Shown: positions 35,971-44,583 of the stretch, in pieces
Position numbering within the stretch: position 1 is the first letter of the stretch
Layout: each line of letters begins with the position of its first letter
Assembly (NCBI RefSeq): GCF_000737335.2
Contig: NZ_JMCC02000089.1
Span: forward strand, 62,001 to 126,000
Reading direction: 5' to 3'
Source: Enhygromyxa salina
Lineage (GTDB): Bacteria > Myxococcota_A > Polyangia > Nannocystales > Nannocystaceae
DNA length: 64,000 nucleotides
Notes under the pieces: model-generated
What the model was told of the DNA's origin: nothing
Seen by the model: the letters and a program-made list of their open reading frames with translations, nothing else
Databases searched by the model: none
Translations under genes and position numbers: made by a program

Positions 35971-37440
35971 TCATTGGAAGCCCCGTTGGGCCGAGCGGAG
36001 TGACAGCGCGGCGATCGTCAGCGACGGGTTGGCGGTCGAGCCCATGCTGAAGCTGCTGCCGCCGAGCACGTAGAGGTTGCGCATCCGGTGGTGCAGCTGG
36101 TCCGCATCGACGACGCTGGTCGCGGGGTCCGAGCCCATCCGCGCGGTGCCCAGGATGTGCCCCTCGCTTGCCCGCGGCGCTTCAACGGCGATCTCTTGCA
36201 CGGGCAAGCCGGCGAACATGGTCTCGAGGTCTCCGGCGAAGCGATCGATCGCGCGCTGGGTGTAGTCCGAGTACCCGGTGTGCCGGGTGACAGGCTTGCT
36301 CGGGTCACGCTTGTCAACGCTGACGCGGTTGTGGGACTGGGGCAGATCTTCGTGGACGCCGGTGACCCGCAAGCTCTGGCGCCACCTTCCCTTGGCGATC
36401 CGCAGCCACGTGCGGGTGAAGGTCTCGAGCAACATGGCGGCGCGCTCGCGTCGGTGTTCACCGCGAGCGAAGCGATAGTGATGGCCGGTGCAGCTGGTGC
36501 TGCCGTTGAAGCCCTCGACGCCGTCGAGATGCACGAGCGCCTCCACGCCGACTTGCTCGTGGAGGTAGCGGCCGACGACGCCATCGTCGAGGCCCGAGCG
36601 CAGCAGGATGTGGGGATTGAACAGCGCGTTGGCGCCCAGCGCGATGACCTCGCCGGTCGCGGACGCGTCGCGCCGCGAGGCCACGCCCTTGGCCGACGCG
36701 AGCTGGTTGGGGTCTTCTTGTAGCCACTCGACGCCGGTTGCGATCTGATCGGCCGAGGTGATCGACTGCACGACCGCGCCGCAGCGAAGCTCGACGCGGG
36801 GATCCTCGTAGAGGTGCGCGAGGCCGTTGAGCACGGTGAACTTCGCGTCGACCGGGCAGAAATTGCAGACGAAGCTGGCGCAGCACGCCGCGCGATCCGT
36901 GGTGACTCGCGGTCGCGGGGGATCGTGGGCCCGCGCTGTGGGGCACACGTAGAAATCATCTCCGTGAACCGCGAGCAGCAACTTTTCTGGGTCACTGAGC
37001 TGGTGGGGTGAGTGCGGATACGGGCGGCTGCGGGGAAACGGCGTGTGATCGCTGGGACCCGCGACGGTCATCAGGTCTTCGGCGTCGCAATAAAATGGTT
37101 CGAGATCGTCGTAGCGAAGCGGCCAGTCCATGCCAACGCCGTAGCGCGAGTGGGTCTCGAAGTCTTCGGGCAGCAAGCGCGGCGTGTTGCCGTACCACAT
37201 GTTCGAAGTGCCCCCGAACGACGGCGCGTACAACCAGGGCTTTCGTCCGATCCGCCTGAAGGTCCGGTCGCCGACGGTTCGCAGACCGTGGCGGATCTCG
37301 AGCAGCTCGGAGTAGGTGTACCGACGCCCGCGCTCGAGCACGAGGATCTTGGCGTCGGGCTTGGCGTGGCGCAGGTACTCGTGCAGGAAGAACGACGACG
37401 CGAAGCTGGTGCCGACGAGGATCAGGTCGTAGGACGCCAT
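35971..37440 (-). CDS. GMC-family FAD oxidoreductase
   Basis: GMC enzymes oxidise alcohols, sugars or sterols with FAD. The 489-residue protein starts with the Rossmann region YDLILVGTSFASSFFLHEYL, in which the normal GxGxxG is reduced to GTSFAS. FGGTSNMWYGNTPRLLPEDF follows, and the C-terminus is diagnostic: GHILGTARMGSDPATSVVD and NLYVLGGSSFSMGSTANPSL with TIAALSLRSA. A Cys cluster, ACCASFVCNFCP at about 185-196, resembles the metal-like motif of secreted or membrane-bound GMC dehydrogenases. The substrate is unknown. The gene is bracketed on both sides by arrays of the same 75-bp repeat. A TATACT lies 12 bases upstream of the ATG. Confidence 0.87.
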   Translation of the reverse strand: MASYDLILVGTSFASSFFLHEYLRHAKPDAKILVLERGRRYTYSELLEIRHGLRTVGDRTFRRIGRKPWLYAPSFGGTSNMWYGNTPRLLPEDFETHSRYGVGMDWPLRYDDLEPFYCDAEDLMTVAGPSDHTPFPRSRPYPHSPHQLSDPEKLLLAVHGDDFYVCPTARAHDPPRPRVTTDRAACCASFVCNFCPVDAKFTVLNGLAHLYEDPRVELRCGAVVQSITSADQIATGVEWLQEDPNQLASAKGVASRRDASATGEVIALGANALFNPHILLRSGLDDGVVGRYLHEQVGVEALVHLDGVEGFNGSTSCTGHHYRFARGEHRRERAAMLLETFTRTWLRIAKGRWRQSLRVTGVHEDLPQSHNRVSVDKRDPSKPVTRHTGYSDYTQRAIDRFAGDLETMFAGLPVQEIAVEAPRASEGHILGTARMGSDPATSVVDADQLHHRMRNLYVLGGSSFSMGSTANPSLTIAALSLRSAQRGFQ

Positions 37441-37468
37441 TGGGTTGGGCGGAGTATAGGCCGAGACT

Positions 37469-37693
37469 TGGCTGCCCTCGGTGAACCTGTCTACGAAGGT
37501 GTCCGCAAGCGGGCGAGAAGCCCTCGCCCGAGCTGAAAACAGTTCGCTGCTGTCGATGAACCTGTCTACGAAGGTGTCCGCAAGCGGGCGAGAAGCCCTC
37601 GCCCGAGCTGAAAACAGTTCGCTGCTGTCGATGAACCTGTCTACGAAGGTGTCCGCAAGCGGGCGAGAAGCCCTCGCCCGAGCTGAAAACAGT
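37469..37693. repeat. Family C array 2: three 75-bp units
   Basis: Repeat landmarks occur at 37489, 37564 and 37639 (75-base period). The units carry the same hairpin (GGGCGAG/CTCGCCC) and GAAAACAG end as array 1 but with GAAGGTGTCC in place of GAAAATGTCC. The array ends at the stop codon of the DUF2079 gene. Both arrays have the same orientation and lie just beyond the stop of a minus-strand gene. Confidence 0.9.
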
Positions 37694-39646
37694 TCAGCGT
37701 TGTCGGTAGATGACGATCTCTTCGGCGTAGCGGCCGACTTGCTCGAGATCGCCGAGGCGCACGCGCCTGTGGAGGGACCTTCGCTCAGCGGGTGACAGCT
37801 CGGCCTCGTGAAGAACGAAGTAGTCGGGGGGCTCGGGAACCTGCTCGAGATGATCCCGGAAGTAGTCTCGGAAGTGGTAGAGCCGCGCGCGGGTCGACAC
37901 ATGGGGCCCAAGCGAGTCGGTCGCGGCGACCGAGGCGTCCGCAGGGATCTGCTGCACGGCGTCCGCCAACCAGGCGTAGCGTTCGCGCTGGTGATCGTCG
38001 AGCTCGCGGATCAGCGGCGCGTTGCCGGTCAAGAACGCCTGCGAGTGGCCAAGCGCACCAAGCCGATCACCCGCGAGCAACCCCGCGCAGACGAGCGCGG
38101 CCGCAAACCCAGCCAGCACCGGCCCGCGGCGTGTCGGCTCGAGCCGCTCGCTCACGTTGCGCAGCCCGAACACCGCGGCGGCGGCCATCGCTGGGAACGA
38201 GAACACCGTGTAGTGCAGGTAGAGGTTGTGAAGGTTGCTGCCAGAGCTGAGCGCCGTGAACGCCAGACCAAAGCTCAGGGCCCACAGCGCGCGGCCACCC
38301 ACCACGAACAGCGCCAGGGTCGGCAGCGCGAGGGTGGCCATGTAGATCAGCTTGGCCGGCGTGAGCGCGTGCTGGATCACGAACCCGGGGTTGCTGAGCA
38401 CGGTCGCGAGGATGTCGGTGGCGCCGCCGGTGTCGGGGTTGGGGATGACCTTGCTGAAGCGGTTTGCGTAGCGATAGCTGGACGAGGCGTCCGGCATGAA
38501 GATGCCAGGGTCTTGCATCAAGGCGAGCTTGACGAAGGCCAAGGTTGCCAGCGCGGCGAGGATCGTGAGCGCGGCCTGCCTGCGCCGGCCCGCGGCCAAG
38601 GCATAGATGCCCAGCGCGACGACGACGAAGGGCAGATCTTCGCGGGTCAGCAGCAGCGCGGCGATCATGGCGATCCACAGACCGGTGCGCCCGGTCTCGA
38701 GCGCGTACACGGCCCACACGATCATCGGCGCCGCCAGGGTCAGGGCGTGGAAGTCGAACAGCGAGACGCCGTGCAGCGAGGGGTGGCACAGCCAGGACAG
38801 CGCAAACACAACACCAAGCCAGCGCCGCGCAGGCCACTTGGCGAACGCATGATCCGCGAGCAGGTAGATCGGGATGGCCCCGCTGGCTAACCACACGACC
38901 TGGATGACGATCAGATTCTCGGGTCCGGGGGCGACCGCGTAGATCGGGGCGAGCAGCTGCAGGATCGGCGCGCAGTGGGCCGACGTGAAGGTCTCGCCGC
39001 GCAGGACGGTGGTGGTCTGCCAGTGGCCCTGCGTCGCGTGAAACAAGAGGTTGTCGAAGATCCCCATGTCCCAGATCCGCGACTCGAGGGCCCGGTGACG
39101 GATCACGCCGAGGCGGATCATCATCGCGCAGTAGCCGAGCAAGAGGGTGGCGAGGGTGATCGGCGGGGCGCGCTTGGATGCCCCAAGCCGGACGAGAAGA
39201 TCGCGGTCGCGCAGCCACGGCCACGCGGTTGCGACCGACAAGCCGACCGCGCCCGCGCACAGCAACGTCAGGGTGACCACGAACAGCCGACGCGCGCGCT
39301 CGATCTCTGGCACGTAGAGCAGCGGGATCACGACTGTGACGGCGAGCGGGGCGAGCAGCAGAGTCAGGCGCCGCAGCGCCGGCTTGCGGTCCCCCGCGCG
39401 AGCGCCCACCCACAGATACAGGCCGCCGACGAGGATCGCGGAGCCGGCAGCCCAGACCAAGGCCGCCCATGGGGACGCGTTCTGTTCCAGCAGGTTGTCG
39501 AGCAGGACCGCTTTGCGATCGCCACGGGTCCACGCCCAGAGCGCCAGGCCCGGAGCGAACGCGTTGGCGAGCCCGAGCAACAACCATCGCAGCTCGATGC
39601 CATTAGGCGTGGACGCGGGCTCCGGCGCGGGTTGAGCTCGGGTCAT
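37694..39646 (-). CDS. DUF2079-type polytopic membrane protein
   Basis: The 650-residue protein has about 12 hydrophobic spans and a soluble C-terminal part of about 110 residues. The phrase ALESRIWDMGIFDNLLFHATQG, followed by HCAPILQLLAPIYAVAPGPEN, is the DUF2079 signature. This family is distantly related to GT-C glycosyltransferases that use polyprenyl-linked sugars. A role in envelope glycan synthesis is inferred from the fold. SVAATDSLGPHVSTRARLYHF in the tail is also typical. The start is the ATG at 39646. Its stop codon lies directly against the last family C unit. Confidence 0.85.
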   Translation of the reverse strand: MTRAQPAPEPASTPNGIELRWLLLGLANAFAPGLALWAWTRGDRKAVLLDNLLEQNASPWAALVWAAGSAILVGGLYLWVGARAGDRKPALRRLTLLLAPLAVTVVIPLLYVPEIERARRLFVVTLTLLCAGAVGLSVATAWPWLRDRDLLVRLGASKRAPPITLATLLLGYCAMMIRLGVIRHRALESRIWDMGIFDNLLFHATQGHWQTTTVLRGETFTSAHCAPILQLLAPIYAVAPGPENLIVIQVVWLASGAIPIYLLADHAFAKWPARRWLGVVFALSWLCHPSLHGVSLFDFHALTLAAPMIVWAVYALETGRTGLWIAMIAALLLTREDLPFVVVALGIYALAAGRRRQAALTILAALATLAFVKLALMQDPGIFMPDASSSYRYANRFSKVIPNPDTGGATDILATVLSNPGFVIQHALTPAKLIYMATLALPTLALFVVGGRALWALSFGLAFTALSSGSNLHNLYLHYTVFSFPAMAAAAVFGLRNVSERLEPTRRGPVLAGFAAALVCAGLLAGDRLGALGHSQAFLTGNAPLIRELDDHQRERYAWLADAVQQIPADASVAATDSLGPHVSTRARLYHFRDYFRDHLEQVPEPPDYFVLHEAELSPAERRSLHRRVRLGDLEQVGRYAEEIVIYRQR

Positions 39647-39680
39647 GCCAGGTAAGCGATGTTGGCCCCGGGATGGGGCT

Positions 39681-40748
39681 TCAGTGCGTGTTGGCGAACA
39701 CGGCCTCGATCGTCGTGGCGGTGAGGAAGCGGTCGATGTAGGCGACGAGCTGCTTCTCGGAGGCTTCGGCGATCTGGGCGATACAAGACGGCGGCAGCTC
39801 CCCGAATTTTGCGGTCATGAGCTTCTCGAGGGTTTCGGCGCGGCCTTGTTGCATGCCTTGTTGCATGCCCTTCTCGTGCAGTTCTTCGGCGATCGTCATG
39901 GCGACTTCCTCAGCTTCGGGGAGTTGTTCGTGGATCATGGCACGAAAATCGTCGAAGCGAACATCCCCGACGACCAACGCGATATAGCGAAACAGTTGCG
40001 CGAGCGCTTCGACCCCGTTGGGGGCTTTGTACGCGTCTCGAAACGTAGCGAACCAACCGAGCAGCTGGCGCTTGAAGGCCGCGGCGTTGTCGGCGTCACG
40101 AGCGTCGCGGCCGTCGCGGAGCAGCCACAACGCAAGCTTTGGAAAGCTTGCTAGCGCCCGCGCTTTGAGCGTGTCGTCGTCGAGCTCGTTGAGATCCACG
40201 ACCAACAGCGAAAAGTCAGGCACCAGCTCGGCGAGCCCAGGGATCGACCCAGGCGGTGGATCGAACATCGAGTGGAATGACACCGGCGCGTTCCACCCAT
40301 CAGGGGCGTGGGTGACCACAATCGCAACCACGAGCGGCAGCGGTCCGCCGTGCTGCTTGCGGTGGCGCTTCCACATGCCAATGAGGGAGGCGAGCATGCG
40401 TATCGGCATGTCGAAATCGCTGGTGCTCTGGTGCTCGAGCAAGAGGTACAGAAACGCCGGCTTGCCCGCGATCTGGACCGAAAACAGCAGGTCGCTGTGA
40501 GTCGCGGCAAGATCGTCGGCGATGAAGGATCCGGGTTGTGCGGTGACGGTGTCCCAGGAGATCGCGTCAGCTAGGGTTGTTGGCAGGATGCTGCGAAAGA
40601 TCCCGCGAGCATGCTCGGGGTGTTCGAACGCAGCTTTGAACAGCGCATCGTGTGGTGTGTTGGTCACGTCGGGCTCAGTACGGGTGGGCGCCGCCAGGGC
40701 GGGCGCGGGCTTGGAAGGCTGTGGTGTGTACTGAGGGTTCGTCGTCAT
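39681..40748 (-). CDS. Rpn-family recombination-promoting nuclease / PD-(D/E)XK protein
   Basis: Rpn proteins are DNA endonucleases related to transposases (YhgA-like) that promote RecA-independent recombination. The 355-residue protein has the family opening TPHDALFKAAFEHPEHARGI, then GSFIADDLAATHSDLLFSVQ and FLYLLLEHQSTSDFDMPIRM, giving the D...E-x-Q/H nuclease core. The C-terminal part has a KGMQQGMQQGRAETLEKL coiled segment (the repeated MQQG is a small DNA repeat). The ATG at 40748 adds a Pro-rich leader; a GTG at 40667 just before TNTPHDALFK is also likely. It is divergent from the GT-C-like gene with 52 bases between. Confidence 0.85.
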   Translation of the reverse strand: MTTNPQYTPQPSKPAPALAAPTRTEPDVTNTPHDALFKAAFEHPEHARGIFRSILPTTLADAISWDTVTAQPGSFIADDLAATHSDLLFSVQIAGKPAFLYLLLEHQSTSDFDMPIRMLASLIGMWKRHRKQHGGPLPLVVAIVVTHAPDGWNAPVSFHSMFDPPPGSIPGLAELVPDFSLLVVDLNELDDDTLKARALASFPKLALWLLRDGRDARDADNAAAFKRQLLGWFATFRDAYKAPNGVEALAQLFRYIALVVGDVRFDDFRAMIHEQLPEAEEVAMTIAEELHEKGMQQGMQQGRAETLEKLMTAKFGELPPSCIAQIAEASEKQLVAYIDRFLTATTIEAVFANTH

Positions 40749-40800
40749 CCGGGGTGGATGTGATCCCGGGTTGGTTCGGGAATTTGCTGGCGATTGTAGG

Positions 40801-42738
40801 ATGGCGGCGGTGCTCGATTCGCACGACCGCCCACACGCGAGCGATGGAGCCCGGCCAAGCCGGGCGGTGATCATCGGGCTGACCGCCCTGGGTCTGACCG
40901 TGATCGGGATCAACGCGTGGCTGTGCGACGACGCCTTCATCACGCTGCGCACGGCCAAGCACCTGGTCGAGGGCCGCGGCCCCGTGTTCAACGTGGGCTG
41001 GCGGGTGCAGAGCTTCACCCACCCGGCGTGGATGCTGACGCTCGCGCTGGCCTGGGCGCTGACCCGCGAGGCGTTCTGGACGACGATCGCGGTCGGGCTC
41101 GCGGTCAGCGGCGTCGCGCTTGGCGTCGCGCTTGGGCGCTGTCGTGGGTGGACGGGTGCGCTGGTGGTCGTGGCCGCGCTGAGCTGCTCGCGGGCGTTCG
41201 TCGAGTACTCGACCGCCGGGCTCGAGAACCCGCTGACGCACCTGGTGATCGCCGGGGCCGCGGCGTTGCTGCTGTCACGAGGCGATCCGCGGCGACGACT
41301 GCTCGCGGCCGGGTGGCTCGTCAGCGCGGCGTTCTTGTCGCGACCCGACGCAGTCTTGCTGCTCGCGCCGGTGTTCGTTCACGTGGATCGCTGCGCCCGC
41401 GAGGCCGGGCTGTCGCGGCGGCAACGGTGGTCGGCGTGGTTGCTCGGCGCGAGCCCTGCGATCGGGTGGGAGCTGTTCTCGCTGATCTACTATGGCGCGC
41501 TGATCCCCAACACGGCGGTGGCCAAGCTCGGCTTGGGGCTGGATCGCAGCGAGCTCATCTCGCGCGGGTTCGCGTACGTGTGGCGGGCAGCCACGCGTGA
41601 TCCGCTGACCTTCGCGCTGGTGCTGGCGGGGCTCGTGATCCCGTGGTTGCCAACCCGGGTCGGCGCGTCGGGCTTGCGCCCGCTCGGGCGCGGGGCGGCG
41701 GCCTACCTGATCTACGTGATTGCGATCGGCGGCGACTTCATGGAGGGACGGTTTTTGACGGCGCCCGCGATGTGTGGGGCATTGATGCTCGGCCAGCTGC
41801 GCTGGTCGAGCCGGGCCGCGCTGGCCATGTTCCCGGCGTGCGTCTTGCTCGCGGGTCTCGGCGCGCGACATCCATGGTCGCCCGATGCCAGCTCGCCAGC
41901 GGCGGGCATACAACACGGGATCACCGACGAGCGCAGCCACTACGCCGCAGCATCGAGCGCGTGGGCGTGGCGACCCGGCCGCTCGATGCCCGATCACCCG
42001 TGGCGCGACGCCGGCGAAGCTGGCCACCCGGTCGGCGAGAGGTCTGGCGAGCGCGTGGTGCTGTTCTCGACCATGGGCTTTTACGGGTTCTTCGCGGATC
42101 CACACCTGCACATCGTCGACGCCTTCGCGCTCGGCGATCCCGTGCTCGCCCGGCTCCCGCCGGTCCGGCGGATCGACTGGAAGGCCGGGCATCTCCCGCG
42201 GGTGCTGCCCGACGGCTACCTGCGCACGCTCGCCGACGACCCCGCGCAGATCCAGATCATCGATCCCGAGGTCGCGCGGCTCTACGAGGCGGCGCTTCGC
42301 GTCCACCACGGTCCGATCTTCGCCCGCGGACGCGCCGCCGCGATCTTCGAGTTGATGAGCGGCCGCGCCAGCGCCAAGGTCGACGCCCGCCGCTATCGGC
42401 TCGCCGAGCTGGTCCCTGTTGACGCAGGGGTGCTCGCGCGCAGCCGCAAGCCGGTGCGGTTTCGCGACGCCGGCGTCGAGCTCGAGTTCAGCGCGCGGCC
42501 GGACGCGCTGGCGTTCACCCTCTCCCCGGGCCAGCGCTACGCGATCAGCTTCTACGCCGGTGACATCGAGCTCGAGCGCCGCGAACTCGAGCTCGTAGGC
42601 GAGCTCGACGACCCGCCCCAGCTCGTCAACCTCGATCCACCCACGCGGCCATTCGATCGGGTCCACGTGCTACCGCTGACGATGCACGGCAAGCGCAGCC
42701 TGGTGCTCGGACAGGCCCCGCCTCGTGCACGGCGCTGA
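40801..42738 (+). CDS. Polytopic GT-C-like glycosyltransferase
   Basis: The 645-residue protein has about ten membrane spans in the first 370 residues and a long soluble tail. The first loop holds CDDAFITLRTAKHLVEGRGPVF then NVGWRVQSFTHPAWML. This DD/E-type loop with a VE-G-F-T-P phrase is seen in AftB/arabinofuranosyltransferase-like GT-C enzymes, which use polyprenyl-phosphate sugars. The tail (residues 400-640) may bind the acceptor. The sugar and acceptor are unknown. The ATG at 40801 was taken over a non-ATG start 30 bases upstream. It ends six bases from the convergent ABC exporter gene. Confidence 0.8.
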   Translation: MAAVLDSHDRPHASDGARPSRAVIIGLTALGLTVIGINAWLCDDAFITLRTAKHLVEGRGPVFNVGWRVQSFTHPAWMLTLALAWALTREAFWTTIAVGLAVSGVALGVALGRCRGWTGALVVVAALSCSRAFVEYSTAGLENPLTHLVIAGAAALLLSRGDPRRRLLAAGWLVSAAFLSRPDAVLLLAPVFVHVDRCAREAGLSRRQRWSAWLLGASPAIGWELFSLIYYGALIPNTAVAKLGLGLDRSELISRGFAYVWRAATRDPLTFALVLAGLVIPWLPTRVGASGLRPLGRGAAAYLIYVIAIGGDFMEGRFLTAPAMCGALMLGQLRWSSRAALAMFPACVLLAGLGARHPWSPDASSPAAGIQHGITDERSHYAAASSAWAWRPGRSMPDHPWRDAGEAGHPVGERSGERVVLFSTMGFYGFFADPHLHIVDAFALGDPVLARLPPVRRIDWKAGHLPRVLPDGYLRTLADDPAQIQIIDPEVARLYEAALRVHHGPIFARGRAAAIFELMSGRASAKVDARRYRLAELVPVDAGVLARSRKPVRFRDAGVELEFSARPDALAFTLSPGQRYAISFYAGDIELERRELELVGELDDPPQLVNLDPPTRPFDRVHVLPLTMHGKRSLVLGQAPPRARR

Positions 42739-42744
42739 CGTGAG

Positions 42745-44583
42745 CTACTCCTCTGCAAACCCGCTGCGGTACAGATCCGCATACAGCCCGTCGTTTGCCA
42801 TCAAGCTGTCGTGATCCCCCATCTCGGAGATCTCCCCGTCGGCGAGCACGATGATCTTGTCCGCGTGGCGGACCGTGCTCAGCCGATGCGCGATCACCAG
42901 CACGCTGCGCCCTTCGAGCAGCCGCTCGATCGCCTGTTGGACCCGCTGCTCGGTCAGGCTGTCGACGCTCGCGGTCGCCTCGTCCAGGATCAACATTGAA
43001 GGCGAGCGCGCGGCCACGCGGGCGAACGCCAACAGCTGCGCCTCACCAACGGAGAAGTTCCCGCCCCGCTCTCCGACCGGCGCCTCGAGCCCGCCCCGCT
43101 CGCGCACGAACTGGGCGGCCTGCACGGTCTCGAGCGCGGCGTGGACCCGGCTGGGATCATCCTCGAGCTCGCGGTCGCCAAGCGTGACGTTGAACCCGGC
43201 GCTCTCGTCGAACAAGAACACGTCCTGGTGGACCATGAGCAGCCACCGACGCACCCGGTCGGGCTCGAGCTCGCGCAGCTCGAGGGCCTCGCCGTCGTCG
43301 AGGATCAGCTCCACGCTGCCGCGGTAGCCAGCGTAGATCTGGGTCAGGATCCGCCCCAGGCTGGTCTTGCCCGAGCCCGTGCGCCCGACCACCGCGACGA
43401 CCTCGCCGGGTGCGACGTCGAAGTCGAGCCCGCGCAGGATCTCGGGGGCGCCGTCGTCGTAGCCGTACGAAAATCGCAGGCCACGGACCCGCAGCGCGCC
43501 GGTCCACCGGGCCAGCGGATCAGCTTGGCCCTGGTACCGCTCGGGGTGATCGAGCGCGGCCCGGGGCTCGCGGGGGGTGTCGAGCAAGCCAAAGATGCGC
43601 TCGAGCGACGCGGCCGCGCGCTGGATGGTTGCGATCTTGCTCGAGAACTCGCGGATCGGCACGAACACCCGCTGCAGGTACTCGACGAACGCGAACAGCA
43701 GCCCGAGGGTCAGCGCGCCCGACAGATCCCCAAACAGCCCGACCTCGCCCAGCAACGCCGGGGCCCCGTAGTACAGCAGCAGCGCCACGCAGAAGGCCGA
43801 GATCCCGTCCATCAACGAGTACAGCAGCGAGTCGAAGATGTTGGCGAGCTTGGTCGCCCGCAAGTAGCGATCTCCAAGCGCCTCGAAGGTGGTGCGCGCG
43901 TGGTCTTCGTGGCCATAGAGCTGGACCACGCCGATGCCCGACAGCTGCTCGGCCAGGTAGCCCGACTGGACCCCCTGCGCGCGGCGGATCTCGAGCTGGA
44001 GACCGCGCAGCAGCGACGAGAACCACCGAACCAGCACGTAGAGCAGCGGCGCGACCGACAAGGAGATCAGCGCCAGCTTCCAGCTGAGCACGAACATCGA
44101 GGCCAAGATCGAGCCGATCATCACGACGTCGGTGGCGATCGTGAACACCCCAAACGACAGGGTCTCGCCGAGCGCCTCGACGTCGCTGGTGCTGCGCGAG
44201 AGCAGCGAGCCAAGCGGGTTCTTGTCGAAGAACCGGGCTGGCAGGCACAGCACGTGGCGGAAGATCGCCGTGCGCAGCTCGTAGATGCTCAGGTGCCCGG
44301 CCCGCTGCAGCGCGTAGACCTGCAGCGCCATCGAGACGAACTCGACCACGACCGCGGCCAAGAACAACAGCGCGAGCTGCTGCAGCGCCTGGCCGTCGTG
44401 CGCGGGGATCGCCTCGTCGACGGCCTGCTTGACGAGCAGCGGACGCACGGTCGTCATCACCGCGACCAGCGGGATCACGATCAGACCCGCGAACAACCAC
44501 CGCTTGTGCGGCCGCGCGTACTGCCAAAACCGCCGCATCAACGCGAAGGTCGAGGGGGTGCTGCGGGGTGTCGGCTCAGTCAT
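42745..44583 (-). CDS. ABC exporter half-transporter, canonical ATPase site
   Basis: The 612-residue protein has a six-span TM domain (residues 30-330) and a C-terminal ATPase domain: Walker A VVGRTGSGKTS near 397, signature FSVGEAQ near 506, and Walker B SMLILDEATASVD near 528 with the catalytic Glu present. It resembles MdlB-type multidrug or lipid exporters. Its start overlaps the end of the upstream partner by eight bases, so the two are translationally coupled and likely form a heterodimer. The ATG at 44583 was chosen; the frame extends 57 bases further upstream into the partner gene. The substrate is unknown. Confidence 0.93.
   Translation of the reverse strand: MTEPTPRSTPSTFALMRRFWQYARPHKRWLFAGLIVIPLVAVMTTVRPLLVKQAVDEAIPAHDGQALQQLALLFLAAVVVEFVSMALQVYALQRAGHLSIYELRTAIFRHVLCLPARFFDKNPLGSLLSRSTSDVEALGETLSFGVFTIATDVVMIGSILASMFVLSWKLALISLSVAPLLYVLVRWFSSLLRGLQLEIRRAQGVQSGYLAEQLSGIGVVQLYGHEDHARTTFEALGDRYLRATKLANIFDSLLYSLMDGISAFCVALLLYYGAPALLGEVGLFGDLSGALTLGLLFAFVEYLQRVFVPIREFSSKIATIQRAAASLERIFGLLDTPREPRAALDHPERYQGQADPLARWTGALRVRGLRFSYGYDDGAPEILRGLDFDVAPGEVVAVVGRTGSGKTSLGRILTQIYAGYRGSVELILDDGEALELRELEPDRVRRWLLMVHQDVFLFDESAGFNVTLGDRELEDDPSRVHAALETVQAAQFVRERGGLEAPVGERGGNFSVGEAQLLAFARVAARSPSMLILDEATASVDSLTEQRVQQAIERLLEGRSVLVIAHRLSTVRHADKIIVLADGEISEMGDHDSLMANDGLYADLYRSGFAEE

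Noticed and set aside
35764..36003. Apparent repeat protein with 25-residue units (STKMSASGREALARAENSWL).
   Set aside because: The 75-bp DNA repeat is a multiple of three, so any frame without a stop stays open; no start signal or domain.
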